DNA of 6,379 nucleotides from an uncultured Mycoplasmatota bacterium (GCA_948437815.1 CAOJKG010000050.1:1-6379), one strand, 5' to 3'; counted from the first letter of the stretch, positions 1-5,969 are shown. Made by a program: numbers and translations. Notes: generated by a model not told the origin, from the letters alone.

Positions 1-150
1 ATCTTCAATATCTATTCCTAAACCATATTTACCTGTTGTAGCTAAATCTCTTATATGCCCTTTAGAAGATACTACTTTGTAATCTCCACCTAAATATTTT
101 TCAATAGTTTTACTTTTAGCAGGAGATTCTACAATTACTAAATTACTCAT
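1..150 (-). CDS. topA: DNA topoisomerase I, N-terminal 50 residues (partial, runs off the window)
   Basis: The first 50 codons of type IA DNA topoisomerase I, which relaxes negatively supercoiled DNA in the nucleoid by cutting and passing a single strand. The visible protein opens with LVIVESPAKSKTIEKYLG, the hallmark start of the Toprim domain. Glu8 in VESPAK matches the conserved Toprim glutamate, and the following SSKGHIRDL segment is also typical of the family. The ATG at 150-148 is preceded by AGAAAGGA at 159-166 with an 8-base spacer, and the Toprim strand starts three residues in, so the start is secure. The catalytic tyrosine domain and C-terminal zinc fingers lie beyond the window edge. 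In Bacilli topA normally follows rnhB (and dprA), which agrees with the gene order here. The 109-base gap from the LtaS-like gene shows no clear terminator, so read-through from upstream is possible. Confidence 0.95.
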   Translation of the reverse strand, partial: MSNLVIVESPAKSKTIEKYLGGDYKVVSSKGHIRDLATTGKYGLGIDIED

Positions 151-259
151 TTATTTTTTCCTTTCTTTTATATATTCCATTATTTCTAATCACTTTTATT
201 TTCTAATGATGGCAAGTGGATATATAGAACTAGTGGATTAAATCTTTAAATTAATAATT
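151..259 (-). other. Intergenic region between the LtaS-like gene and topA
   Basis: This 109-base AT-rich spacer holds the topA ribosome binding site (AGAAAGGA, 159-166). I see no GC-rich hairpin followed by a T-run, so no intrinsic terminator for the LtaS-like gene is supported. The motif AGTGGA (plus strand) occurs at 215-220 and 232-237, and again just inside the preceding gene at 266-271. TTGCCA followed 17 bases later by TGATTA is a poor promoter match and I do not call it. A 9-codon reading frame (180-151, MEYIKERKK) ends directly against the topA ATG but has no convincing ribosome binding site of its own. Confidence 0.5.
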
Positions 260-2305
260 TTATTCAGTGGAAGTGGTGTAACTTTTTAATTTTTTATTTA
301 AATAACTAAAGTAATTATTTTTTATGGCAGCACTACTCATTTTTAATTTTAACGCAATATCCTCATTAATTGCAAGTATTTCTTCATCAGTATATTCTTT
401 TTCTGTATAATATTTCATTGAATTAGTACTTGATGAGTAATATCCTACTTCATTTTTCCAAGAACTATCAGCAAATATTGCTATACTTTCGTATTCTTTA
501 CTTAATAAGTCGGAACCTAAATATATTCTTGAATCATATTCTACGCCAAATAGATTGGCTAAGGTTGGTGTTAAATTGACATATGTTGAATATTGATTAA
601 ATTCTTTTTTCTCCATTCCCTTATTATATATAACAAAAGGTACTTGATCCATATTATTATCTTCATCAATATCGTAACCTAAAGCTTCTCCTAAATTATT
701 GGTTTTTATGGCATAAGGATAATGATCACAGAATATAGCTATAACTGTATCTTCAAGTATTCCTCTTTCTTCTAAACCATTTAATAATATTCCTAGAGCA
801 TCATCAACTACCTTTAATCTTGACATATATACTCTAACATCACTTGATAAATTTTCATCAAATAAATCTCCATACTCTTTGTAATATTTACTACTAGTAC
901 GATAATATTGGTGAGATGTTACAGTTGTAATCCAAGACATAAATGGTTTATTGCCTTCTTTTTTGTCAAGCTCTTTCAAATAGTATTCCATCATTTCAGC
1001 ATCACTAGCCCATTCGGAACCAGTATATTTTAAATTCATATCTTTAACATTGTAAAATTTACCGCTTCCCATATTTTTGTGAATTTTAATACGGTCATAA
1101 TAATATTCATCATGATCATGATAACTATCTGTTATGTATCCACTATTGTTGAATAAGTTAAATATACTCTCAAAATAAGTATTGTCTTCATAGATATTGC
1201 CAGTACAGGTATTATAAATAGAATATAATCCTGTCATACCACTTAGTTCATTATTAATTGTACTACAAGAGTTTCGTGGGGAATAATAATTTTTAAAACT
1301 CCATCCTTCATTGTAAATTTTGGCAAAGTTAGGATAGTATTCTTCATTTAATAATAAATTGCTGCCTGATTCAACCATAATTACAATTAAATTTTTACCT
1401 TTAAACATTTTGCTATATTCATTAGTACTAGTTGTTCTATTACTTATAAAATATTTATTTAAGTTATTATAAGAATTCTTTTTTTCATCCTCTATTATAC
1501 TTTTCCATATGTCATTATCAATACTTATTTGACTATGATATTTTTCTTCTTCATTCTCACTTGGATTAGGATTTAATTCTACATTATCAGGATTATAGTT
1601 AATAATTATGTCTTGCTCTTTACCTGGAAAAAAATATTCTTTAATATCTAATATACCAAATCCAATGTAACCAAAGTCTCCTACTACTAAACTTGGATTG
1701 CTTGGCTTTTTAAATAAAGCTAAACTTGTGATAGTTTGAAGTTTATTTTGCATAAATCCTAACTTTAAAGTACAAAAATATAATAAACAAATAAAAATTA
1801 TAATTAAAAATTTGAAAATATTTATGGTTACTTTAGTCATTGTTACTTTTTTCTTTGGCAAATCCAAATCTAATTTTTTATCTATAAATATATAATATAT
1901 TAAAAGCAAAATAAAAGGAATTCCTAAAAGATAAAAGTACCATTTAAAACTTTTTATAAAATCAGTTATATATGTTGTTACTGCACTTGCTTGACTATTA
2001 ATTTGAATAGACGCATAAACTCCTAAAAAATGATTGAATCCAAGTTCTGCAATACCATATATAGTTAATATTAATACTAAAAGTAAATTCCATATCTTTG
2101 CAACTATCTTAGGTAAATAATCTAAAATAAAACTACAGAATAAAGCGATAATATTTAAACCTAAAAATATTCTTAACCCTTGGTAAGAAAATATAGATAA
2201 TTTCTCAATTATTCTAAATATTAATTCCATTAAAATTAATGGTATAATTAATAAAATATAATTTTTTAAATATTTAATTTGCCACAGTTTCTTTAACTTC
2301 TTCAT
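260..2305 (-). CDS. LtaS-like membrane protein: five-TM, extracellular alkaline-phosphatase/sulfatase-fold phosphoglycerol transferase family
   Basis: A 681-residue membrane enzyme of the lipoteichoic acid synthase family. Members use phosphatidylglycerol as glycerophosphate donor to build or modify lipoteichoic acid on the outer membrane face. About five hydrophobic segments are visible (roughly residues 14-34, 42-62, 70-90, 122-141, 160-180), then a linker and a large extracellular domain from about 300. Key residues fit the family: Glu312 in VESGS (metal), Thr349 in the SCSTINNE segment (likely nucleophile), Trp432 and Asp435 (EWASD), His465 (TSHQYY), and Asp527-His528 in CDHYPY (metal). 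The ATG at 2305 lies inside rnhB, which it overlaps by 32 bases. AGAGGAGA at 2315-2322, also inside rnhB, gives a 9-base spacer and supports this start. Position between rnhB and topA is unusual, since dprA often sits there. Other members of this fold modify glycans with phosphoglycerol or phosphoethanolamine, so true LTA polymerase activity is inferred. Confidence 0.85.
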   Translation of the reverse strand: MKKLKKLWQIKYLKNYILLIIPLILMELIFRIIEKLSIFSYQGLRIFLGLNIIALFCSFILDYLPKIVAKIWNLLLVLILTIYGIAELGFNHFLGVYASIQINSQASAVTTYITDFIKSFKWYFYLLGIPFILLLIYYIFIDKKLDLDLPKKKVTMTKVTINIFKFLIIIFICLLYFCTLKLGFMQNKLQTITSLALFKKPSNPSLVVGDFGYIGFGILDIKEYFFPGKEQDIIINYNPDNVELNPNPSENEEEKYHSQISIDNDIWKSIIEDEKKNSYNNLNKYFISNRTTSTNEYSKMFKGKNLIVIMVESGSNLLLNEEYYPNFAKIYNEGWSFKNYYSPRNSCSTINNELSGMTGLYSIYNTCTGNIYEDNTYFESIFNLFNNSGYITDSYHDHDEYYYDRIKIHKNMGSGKFYNVKDMNLKYTGSEWASDAEMMEYYLKELDKKEGNKPFMSWITTVTSHQYYRTSSKYYKEYGDLFDENLSSDVRVYMSRLKVVDDALGILLNGLEERGILEDTVIAIFCDHYPYAIKTNNLGEALGYDIDEDNNMDQVPFVIYNKGMEKKEFNQYSTYVNLTPTLANLFGVEYDSRIYLGSDLLSKEYESIAIFADSSWKNEVGYYSSSTNSMKYYTEKEYTDEEILAINEDIALKLKMSSAAIKNNYFSYLNKKLKSYTTSTE

Positions 2306-2927
2306 GTTTACTACTCTCCTCTAATATTTGTTTTACAGGCTTATAGCTTTTACGATATTCGTCAAATATCCCATACTTTTTTATTAGTTCCATATGCTCT
2401 TTGGTAGGATAACCTTTATGTTTTTTTATATTATATTCAGGATGCTCTTTATCTATTTCTAACATTATATGATCTCTTGTTACTTTTGCTATTACACTAC
2501 CTGCCGCGATAGATAAAGATAGCGCATCGCCGTGAATTATAGGTTTTGATGGAATATCAATGTCATTTAAGCTCATGGCATCACTTAAAATATATTCAGG
2601 TGTAACTCCTAAATTCTCTATTGCCAAATACATAGCTTTACGACTAGCCTCTAAAATATTTATCTCATCAATTTCTTTAGCACTTACTATTCCTACGCCA
2701 ATAGCTATAGCATCCTTTTGTAATACTTTGTAATATTCTTCACGTTTCTTCTCGCTAAGTTGTTTGGAATCATTAAGACCTTCTAATTCATAATTTTTTG
2801 GTAGTATAACTGCTCCAGCAACAACAGGACCACATAAAGGACCGCGTCCTGCTTCATCAACTCCAGCGATTAACGTAATGTTATTTTTATATAATTCTCG
2901 TTCATATTTTAATAAATTAGATTTCAT
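2274..2927 (-). CDS. rnhB: Ribonuclease HII
   Basis: RNase HII cuts the RNA strand of RNA-DNA hybrids and nicks 5' of single ribonucleotides misincorporated into DNA, starting ribonucleotide excision repair. From the ATG at 2927 the protein is 217 residues. It carries GVDEAGRGPLCGPVVAGAV near the N-terminus, then DSKQLSEKKRE, LSDAM, GDALSLSIAAGSVIAKVTRD and HKGYPTKEH. The DEDD catalytic set reads Asp24, Glu25, Asp116 and Asp134. It lacks the roughly 70-residue N-terminal extension of Bacillus subtilis RNase HII, so it resembles the short form. Start choice is uncertain: a TTG two codons upstream (2933) sits 6 bases from AAAAGGAG (2940-2947), while the ATG sits 12 bases away. Either start overlaps the rbgA end (11 bases with ATG, 17 with TTG). 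The last 10 or so residues, after the conserved core, are encoded in the region shared with the LtaS-like gene. Confidence 0.96.
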   Translation of the reverse strand: MKSNLLKYERELYKNNITLIAGVDEAGRGPLCGPVVAGAVILPKNYELEGLNDSKQLSEKKREEYYKVLQKDAIAIGVGIVSAKEIDEINILEASRKAMYLAIENLGVTPEYILSDAMSLNDIDIPSKPIIHGDALSLSIAAGSVIAKVTRDHIMLEIDKEHPEYNIKKHKGYPTKEHMELIKKYGIFDEYRKSYKPVKQILEESSKHEEVKETVAN

Positions 2928-3786
2928 TATCAAATACTACTCCTTTTATATATTCGTCTTTAATGTCATTTATAATTCTGTTACTTATTCTTTCATAATC
3001 TGGTTCACCATTTCTAATAGCGCCCATTTTCTTTCCTAAATCTTCATATATAGCTTCAAAGTCTAATTCAATATTACTTGGCTCGATATTATATCTTTCT
3101 TTTAACTTTTCAGGATAATATCTGTTTAATTTGTTTATTATATGGACTGCTACTTCATTAACATCTAAAATCTCAGTTTTAATTGAGAATATACTTGCTA
3201 AATTCAAGCCAATTTCATTATTATCTATTTTAGGCCATAATATTCCTGGAGTATCTAATAAAGCAATATTATGAGAGGTCTTTAACCAAACAAGCCCTTT
3301 AGTTATTCCAGGTTTATTACCAACATTAGCAACACGCTTTCCTACTAGTTTATTTATTAATGTTGATTTTCCTACGTTAGGTATACCCACTACTAAAACT
3401 CTAATCTCTTTTTTATTCATACCCTTTTCTTCACGTTTTAATTGTAATTCTTCCATCATTTTATGGGTTTCATTTACTATTTTTTTTATGTCATTATCAT
3501 TGTTTAGGTCAGCTAAAACTACTTTTGAACCAATATTTTCATAATACTTCATCCAACCTTCTATTTTTATGGGGTCAGTTAAATCTTTTTTAGTCATAAT
3601 TAAAAGCTTAGGCTTGTTACCTATTATGTCATATATATTTTTAATTTTAGAAGACTTTGGTATGCGGGCATCAACAAGCTCATAAACCATATCGATATTT
3701 TTATATTCTTTTATCATTAAACGTTTGGCTTTTTCCATATGTCCTGGATACCAGTTGATTGTCGTATTTTGTCGATTATTTTCCAT
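2917..3786 (-). CDS. rbgA: Ribosome biogenesis GTPase RbgA (YlqF), circularly permuted
   Basis: RbgA is a GTPase acting late in 50S subunit assembly, helping the 45S intermediate mature and allowing L16 and partners to load. From the ATG at 3786 it is 289 residues, close to the usual length. The N-terminus has the signature NWYPGHMEKAKR, then VYELVDARIP. The G motifs are in permuted order: G4 TKKD (65-68), G1 GIPNVGKST (134-142), G2 PGIT (159-162), G3 DTPG (178-181) followed by ILWPKI. The C-terminal helical rRNA-binding region includes NRYYPEKLKERY. The G4 motif has Thr where most family members have Asn. The start codon shares its A with the upstream TGA stop (TGATG), implying translational coupling. 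A GTG one codon upstream (3789) is better spaced from AAAGGA (8 versus 11 bases), so a one-residue longer protein is possible. Association with rplS and rnhB is the standard Firmicutes context. Confidence 0.96.
   Translation of the reverse strand: MENNRQNTTINWYPGHMEKAKRLMIKEYKNIDMVYELVDARIPKSSKIKNIYDIIGNKPKLLIMTKKDLTDPIKIEGWMKYYENIGSKVVLADLNNDNDIKKIVNETHKMMEELQLKREEKGMNKKEIRVLVVGIPNVGKSTLINKLVGKRVANVGNKPGITKGLVWLKTSHNIALLDTPGILWPKIDNNEIGLNLASIFSIKTEILDVNEVAVHIINKLNRYYPEKLKERYNIEPSNIELDFEAIYEDLGKKMGAIRNGEPDYERISNRIINDIKDEYIKGVVFDNEI
2940..2947 (-). promoter_or_regulatory. Ribosome binding site of rnhB, inside the rbgA 3' end
   Basis: AAAAGGAG on the minus strand lies within the last codons of rbgA. 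It is 12 bases from the rnhB ATG (2927) but only 6 bases from an in-frame TTG (2933), so it decides between the two starts. The 6-base spacing is within the usual range and the 12-base one is at its long edge. Confidence 0.7.
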
Positions 3787-4202
3787 CACTTTTCACTTCC
3801 TTTATACTCTTTTTGAAGTTTGCTTAGAGACTTAGACTTCTTTATTACATCATTATCTATTTTAATGAGCTCATCATCTATGGCTACATAATGAACTATT
3901 TCAATATTATTTAGACTCATAGCTTTTCTTATTTCATTTTCAATGTAATGTAGTTGAACACAGTGAGGAGATTTATCTACAGAAGCAAAAATTATTTTTT
4001 TAAGCCTTGCCCTACATATTATGCCTATAATTTTTGTTATTACCATATTTAAATGATAGCTTTCTAAACATACATCATAAATATTATTAGAAATATTTTT
4101 TAAATCATTATATGCTTTAGGTTGCATTCTTTCTAAACAACTTCCTACTAAAATCATAATGTCTTCTACATCATAACAATTTGTTTTCATCAAATCTTTC
4201 AT
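3786..4202 (-). CDS. Conserved-looking hypothetical protein with five cysteines, 138 residues
   Basis: I do not recognise this family. The protein is soluble-looking, with no signal peptide or membrane span. It has five cysteines (9, 22, 45, 63, 81) and histidines at 50, 80, 85 and 104. The central part reads like an alpha/beta unit: a hydrophobic strand KKIIFASVD (68-76), the polar stretch KSPHCVQLHY (77-86), a helix to about 96, then a second strand EIVHYVAID (101-109). The C-terminus is a lysine- and serine-rich helix. The absence of a CxxC pair argues against a simple zinc ribbon, but the cysteines could bind metal or a cluster after folding. The ATG at 4202 has AAAGGAG (4212-4218) with a 9-base spacer, so it is a real gene. 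Its TGA stop overlaps the rbgA start, placing it first in the coupled rbgA-rnhB-LtaS-like unit. Function is unknown; a link to ribosome assembly is suggested only by position. Confidence 0.8.
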   Translation of the reverse strand: MKDLMKTNCYDVEDIMILVGSCLERMQPKAYNDLKNISNNIYDVCLESYHLNMVITKIIGIICRARLKKIIFASVDKSPHCVQLHYIENEIRKAMSLNNIEIVHYVAIDDELIKIDNDVIKKSKSLSKLQKEYKGSEK

Positions 4203-4425
4203 GCATATCTACTCCTTTATCTATATAAACTTTTCAAAACGATAGTCATTCAATTTTCAGCTATCTTTGCTTTTATATATTAGCAAATTTTTTACATATT
4301 GTTCATTTTTCCGCCTTTTTCTTTTTTATTATAAATATATAAGTATTACAATTTTTATCTAAAATAATTATTTATGATATTTATCTATTTGATTTACTTT
4401 CTTTTTCTCCGCTAGTGTTTTCCTA
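4203..4425 (-). other. 223-base AT-rich intergenic region upstream of the 138-residue gene
   Basis: No gene is visible here on either strand. The region contains the ribosome binding site of the 138-residue gene at its downstream end, a weak candidate promoter (4328-4363), a 6-bp inverted repeat TTTGCT/AGCAAA at 4266-4287 with a 10-base loop, and a 5-bp inverted repeat GATAG/CTATC at 4241-4265. No GC-rich hairpin with a T-run follows the HD-domain gene on the minus strand, so transcription may continue through. This is by far the longest gap downstream of the lepB promoter, which makes it the natural place for an internal promoter or a leader. Confidence 0.5.
4328..4363 (-). promoter_or_regulatory. 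Weak candidate sigma-A promoter for the 138-residue gene and rbgA unit
   Basis: On the minus strand TTTAGA (4358-4363, 4 of 6 matches to TTGACA) is followed after 18 bases by TATATT (4334-4339, 5 of 6 matches to TATAAT). An exact TATAAT lies directly next to it (4328-4333) but has no good -35 at its own spacing. In such AT-rich sequence these matches arise easily by chance. It is reported because the gap is long and a gene set starts just downstream. Confidence 0.3.
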
Positions 4426-5355
4426 TTAGTTAATGTTATTTATTCGGGTATTATTTGCTATTGGGATTATATTTCTTATTTTAATATTATTAATTATAGT
4501 TGGAGGTATTTCCTCTTTTTTTATGTTTTCAAATTTATCCATAAGGCTTTTTAACTTTTCTACTTTACTTGCTTTAATTTTTTGGAATAAGTTCGGCTCA
4601 TCAAGATAATATAAATCTTTATAAGTAATTATTTTATTTTCAATTGAAATTCTAGTAATATCTGCGAGTAATTCCATCATATAATTGTCTTCACTTGAAT
4701 GATATAACTTTTCTATTTCTTCGTTTATCTTAATGGTTTTTAATGCTATAGCTTCAGTTTTAAAACCTAATTCTTTTTCTTTATCTTCATTATCATATAC
4801 TTTTAGGTCACTCACTATTTCTTTAATATCACTTTCGTTAATATTTTTAGCCCAAGCTATACCATTTAATATTATCCCTTCTAATCTATCAGCGCATAAT
4901 TTAGGTCTGCTGTTATCAACTATACTATATTTTTTAAAGTTAATTATATCTTCTATATTAATTTTATCTTCTTTTAAATAATCTTGAAGCTTATGATCTT
5001 GTTTGATAATTTCAGATGTATATTCTTCAGTGCTTTCTTGATTTTCATAATCTTTATTCATGTAATCAATAACATGAGAAAAACAAGGTGTTGCGATATC
5101 ATGGAATAGGGCTGCTAAAGTTTCTATTTTATTTTTAGTAAGCTTAAAGGTAAGTAAAGCAGTACTAAGTGAATGATCATATCTTGTTATATATTCTTTA
5201 AAATTATAAATATTTTTAGACGCATAATCCATTCCGCAAAAATATCCTACATTCTTAAGCCTTGTTAAACTTGGTACATCTAAATACTTTTTTATAAATG
5301 TTGGGATGCCTTTATTTTTTAATAAACTTAAATACGTGTTATATAGACTATCCAT
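4426..5355 (-). CDS. HD-domain metal-dependent phosphohydrolase
   Basis: A 309-residue cytoplasmic protein of the HD superfamily, whose members use a bound divalent metal to hydrolyse phosphate esters or nucleotides. The metal ligands are visible in order: His61 (RYDHSLSTALL), His85-Asp86 (ALFHDIATPCFSH) and Asp156 (ADRLEG). The HDxxxPxFSH and DRLEG motifs resemble the YwfO/SAMHD1-like dNTP triphosphohydrolase branch rather than the HD-GYP or RelA/SpoT types, so a nucleotide substrate is plausible but unproven. Residues 1-60 are helical with no recognised domain. The last 25 residues are rich in Asn and Ile and look like a poorly conserved tail. AGGAGG (5361-5366), a perfect Shine-Dalgarno core, lies 5 bases before the ATG, and the gene begins 15 bases after the lepB stop, so the two are surely co-transcribed. 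I know of no established functional link to signal peptidase. Confidence 0.85.
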   Translation of the reverse strand: MDSLYNTYLSLLKNKGIPTFIKKYLDVPSLTRLKNVGYFCGMDYASKNIYNFKEYITRYDHSLSTALLTFKLTKNKIETLAALFHDIATPCFSHVIDYMNKDYENQESTEEYTSEIIKQDHKLQDYLKEDKINIEDIINFKKYSIVDNSRPKLCADRLEGIILNGIAWAKNINESDIKEIVSDLKVYDNEDKEKELGFKTEAIALKTIKINEEIEKLYHSSEDNYMMELLADITRISIENKIITYKDLYYLDEPNLFQKIKASKVEKLKSLMDKFENIKKEEIPPTIINNIKIRNIIPIANNTRINNIN

Positions 5356-5360
5356 TTTTA

Positions 5361-5366
5361 CCTCCT
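5361..5366 (-). promoter_or_regulatory. Ribosome binding site of the HD-domain gene
   Basis: AGGAGG on the minus strand lies within the 15 bases between the lepB stop and the HD gene ATG, with a 5-base spacer. It is the best match to the anti-Shine-Dalgarno sequence in the window and fixes the start at 5355. Confidence 0.85.
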
Positions 5367-5370
5367 GTAA

Positions 5371-5853
5371 TTATTTTACTTTGCCAAAACTTTTAAATGG
5401 ATACATAATAAAATCCGTTGTACCTTTAATTTCATCTTTATGAATTGTGCCAAATACACGACTATCAAGAGAAATCTTACGATTATCTCCAAGAATAAAA
5501 TATTCATCTTTTTTTAAGGTTACTTTATCAATATTATAAGTTACACCATAACCATATTTATCTTCTATCTTTTTATCATTAATGTATATTTCATTGTCTT
5601 TGATTTCTACTGTTTCGCCTGGTAACCCTATTATTCTTTTAATTAAATTGTCTTCTCTACCATCGATTTTTAAAACAACTATATCAAATCTATTAATATG
5701 TCCTAATTTATTTAAAAGCATTATTTCATTGCCTTTTAGAGTTGGATACATACTTGAACCGTTTACCCTTACAGGAGTTGCTATAAATGTACGAACTAAT
5801 ATAACTACTATAATAATAATGATATATGGTATTAAACTTTTTATTATTTTCAT
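5371..5853 (-). CDS. lepB: Type I signal peptidase (short, single-TM Gram-positive form)
   Basis: Signal peptidase I removes signal peptides from secreted proteins at the outer face of the cytoplasmic membrane, using a Ser/Lys dyad. The 160-residue protein has one N-terminal membrane anchor (about residues 7-25) and then the conserved boxes in order: GSSMYPT with catalytic Ser34, KRIIGLPGE with catalytic Lys72, and GDNR (122-125) followed by SLDSR (128-132). The short length and single anchor are typical of Gram-positive SipS-like enzymes rather than the two-span Escherichia coli LepB. The ATG at 5853 is preceded by AAAAGGAG (5864-5871) at 10 bases. Its own promoter lies just upstream (5882-5910), giving a leader of only about 20-25 bases. 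It heads the unit that includes the HD-domain gene and, if transcription continues across the 223-base gap, the rest of the cluster. lepB next to rplS and rbgA is known in several Firmicutes. Confidence 0.97.
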   Translation of the reverse strand: MKIIKSLIPYIIIIIVVILVRTFIATPVRVNGSSMYPTLKGNEIMLLNKLGHINRFDIVVLKIDGREDNLIKRIIGLPGETVEIKDNEIYINDKKIEDKYGYGVTYNIDKVTLKKDEYFILGDNRKISLDSRVFGTIHKDEIKGTTDFIMYPFKSFGKVK

Positions 5854-5881
5854 TCTTTTTTATCTCCTTTTAACATTATTA

Positions 5882-5910
5882 ATAGTATCACTTTTTTTTC
5901 TCTTACGCAA
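5882..5910 (-). promoter_or_regulatory. Sigma-A-type promoter of lepB, with extended -10
   Basis: On the minus strand TTGCGT (5905-5910) and TACTAT (5882-5887) are separated by exactly 17 bases. The -10 is preceded by TGA, giving the extended form TGnTACTAT. The spacer contains an A8 run. Transcription should start near 5874-5876, just ahead of the lepB ribosome binding site. Its place directly after the rplS terminator supports it as the start of a new transcription unit. Confidence 0.75.
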
Positions 5911-5944
5911 CAATTTTGCTTTTTATTTTCTTCTTTTAGACAAG

Positions 5945-5969
5945 AAAAAAGAGTGATTATTCACCCTTT
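5945..5969 (-). terminator. Rho-independent terminator of rplS
   Basis: Read on the minus strand, AAAGGGTGA (5961-5969) pairs with TCACTCTTT (5948-5956) around an ATAA loop. This gives a 9-bp stem with one G-U pair, ending in a run of six Ts (5945-5950). The rplS TAA stop (5957-5959) is in the loop and the upstream arm is made of the last rplS codons. The six-pair core GGGTGA/TCACTC is moderately strong, so some read-through into lepB is possible. Confidence 0.75.

Noticed and set aside
215..277. Repeated AGTGGA hexamers as a possible operator or repeat array
   Set aside because: Spacing is irregular and the last copies are within coding sequence for a Thr/Ser-rich C-terminus; too short and few to support a functional repeat.
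3786..3788. Mycoplasma-type code with TGA read as tryptophan
   Set aside because: TGA is the natural stop of the 138-residue gene exactly at the rbgA start, and the tryptophans checked in rbgA and the LtaS-like gene are encoded by TGG.
4266..4292. Plus-strand hairpin TTTGCT/AGCAAA followed by a T-run, resembling a terminator
   Set aside because: There is no plus-strand gene to terminate, the stem is only 6 bp with two G-C pairs, and on the minus strand the T-run is on the wrong side.
4733..4981. An 82-codon plus-strand open frame
   Set aside because: It is antisense to the HD-domain gene, rich in Ser/Leu/Ile as antisense shadows in AT-rich DNA are, and has no family features.
5582..5956. 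A 124-codon plus-strand open frame
   Set aside because: It lies antisense to lepB and its promoter region, encodes a low-complexity hydrophobic sequence as expected from AT-rich antisense, and has no convincing ribosome binding site. lepB on the other strand is certain.
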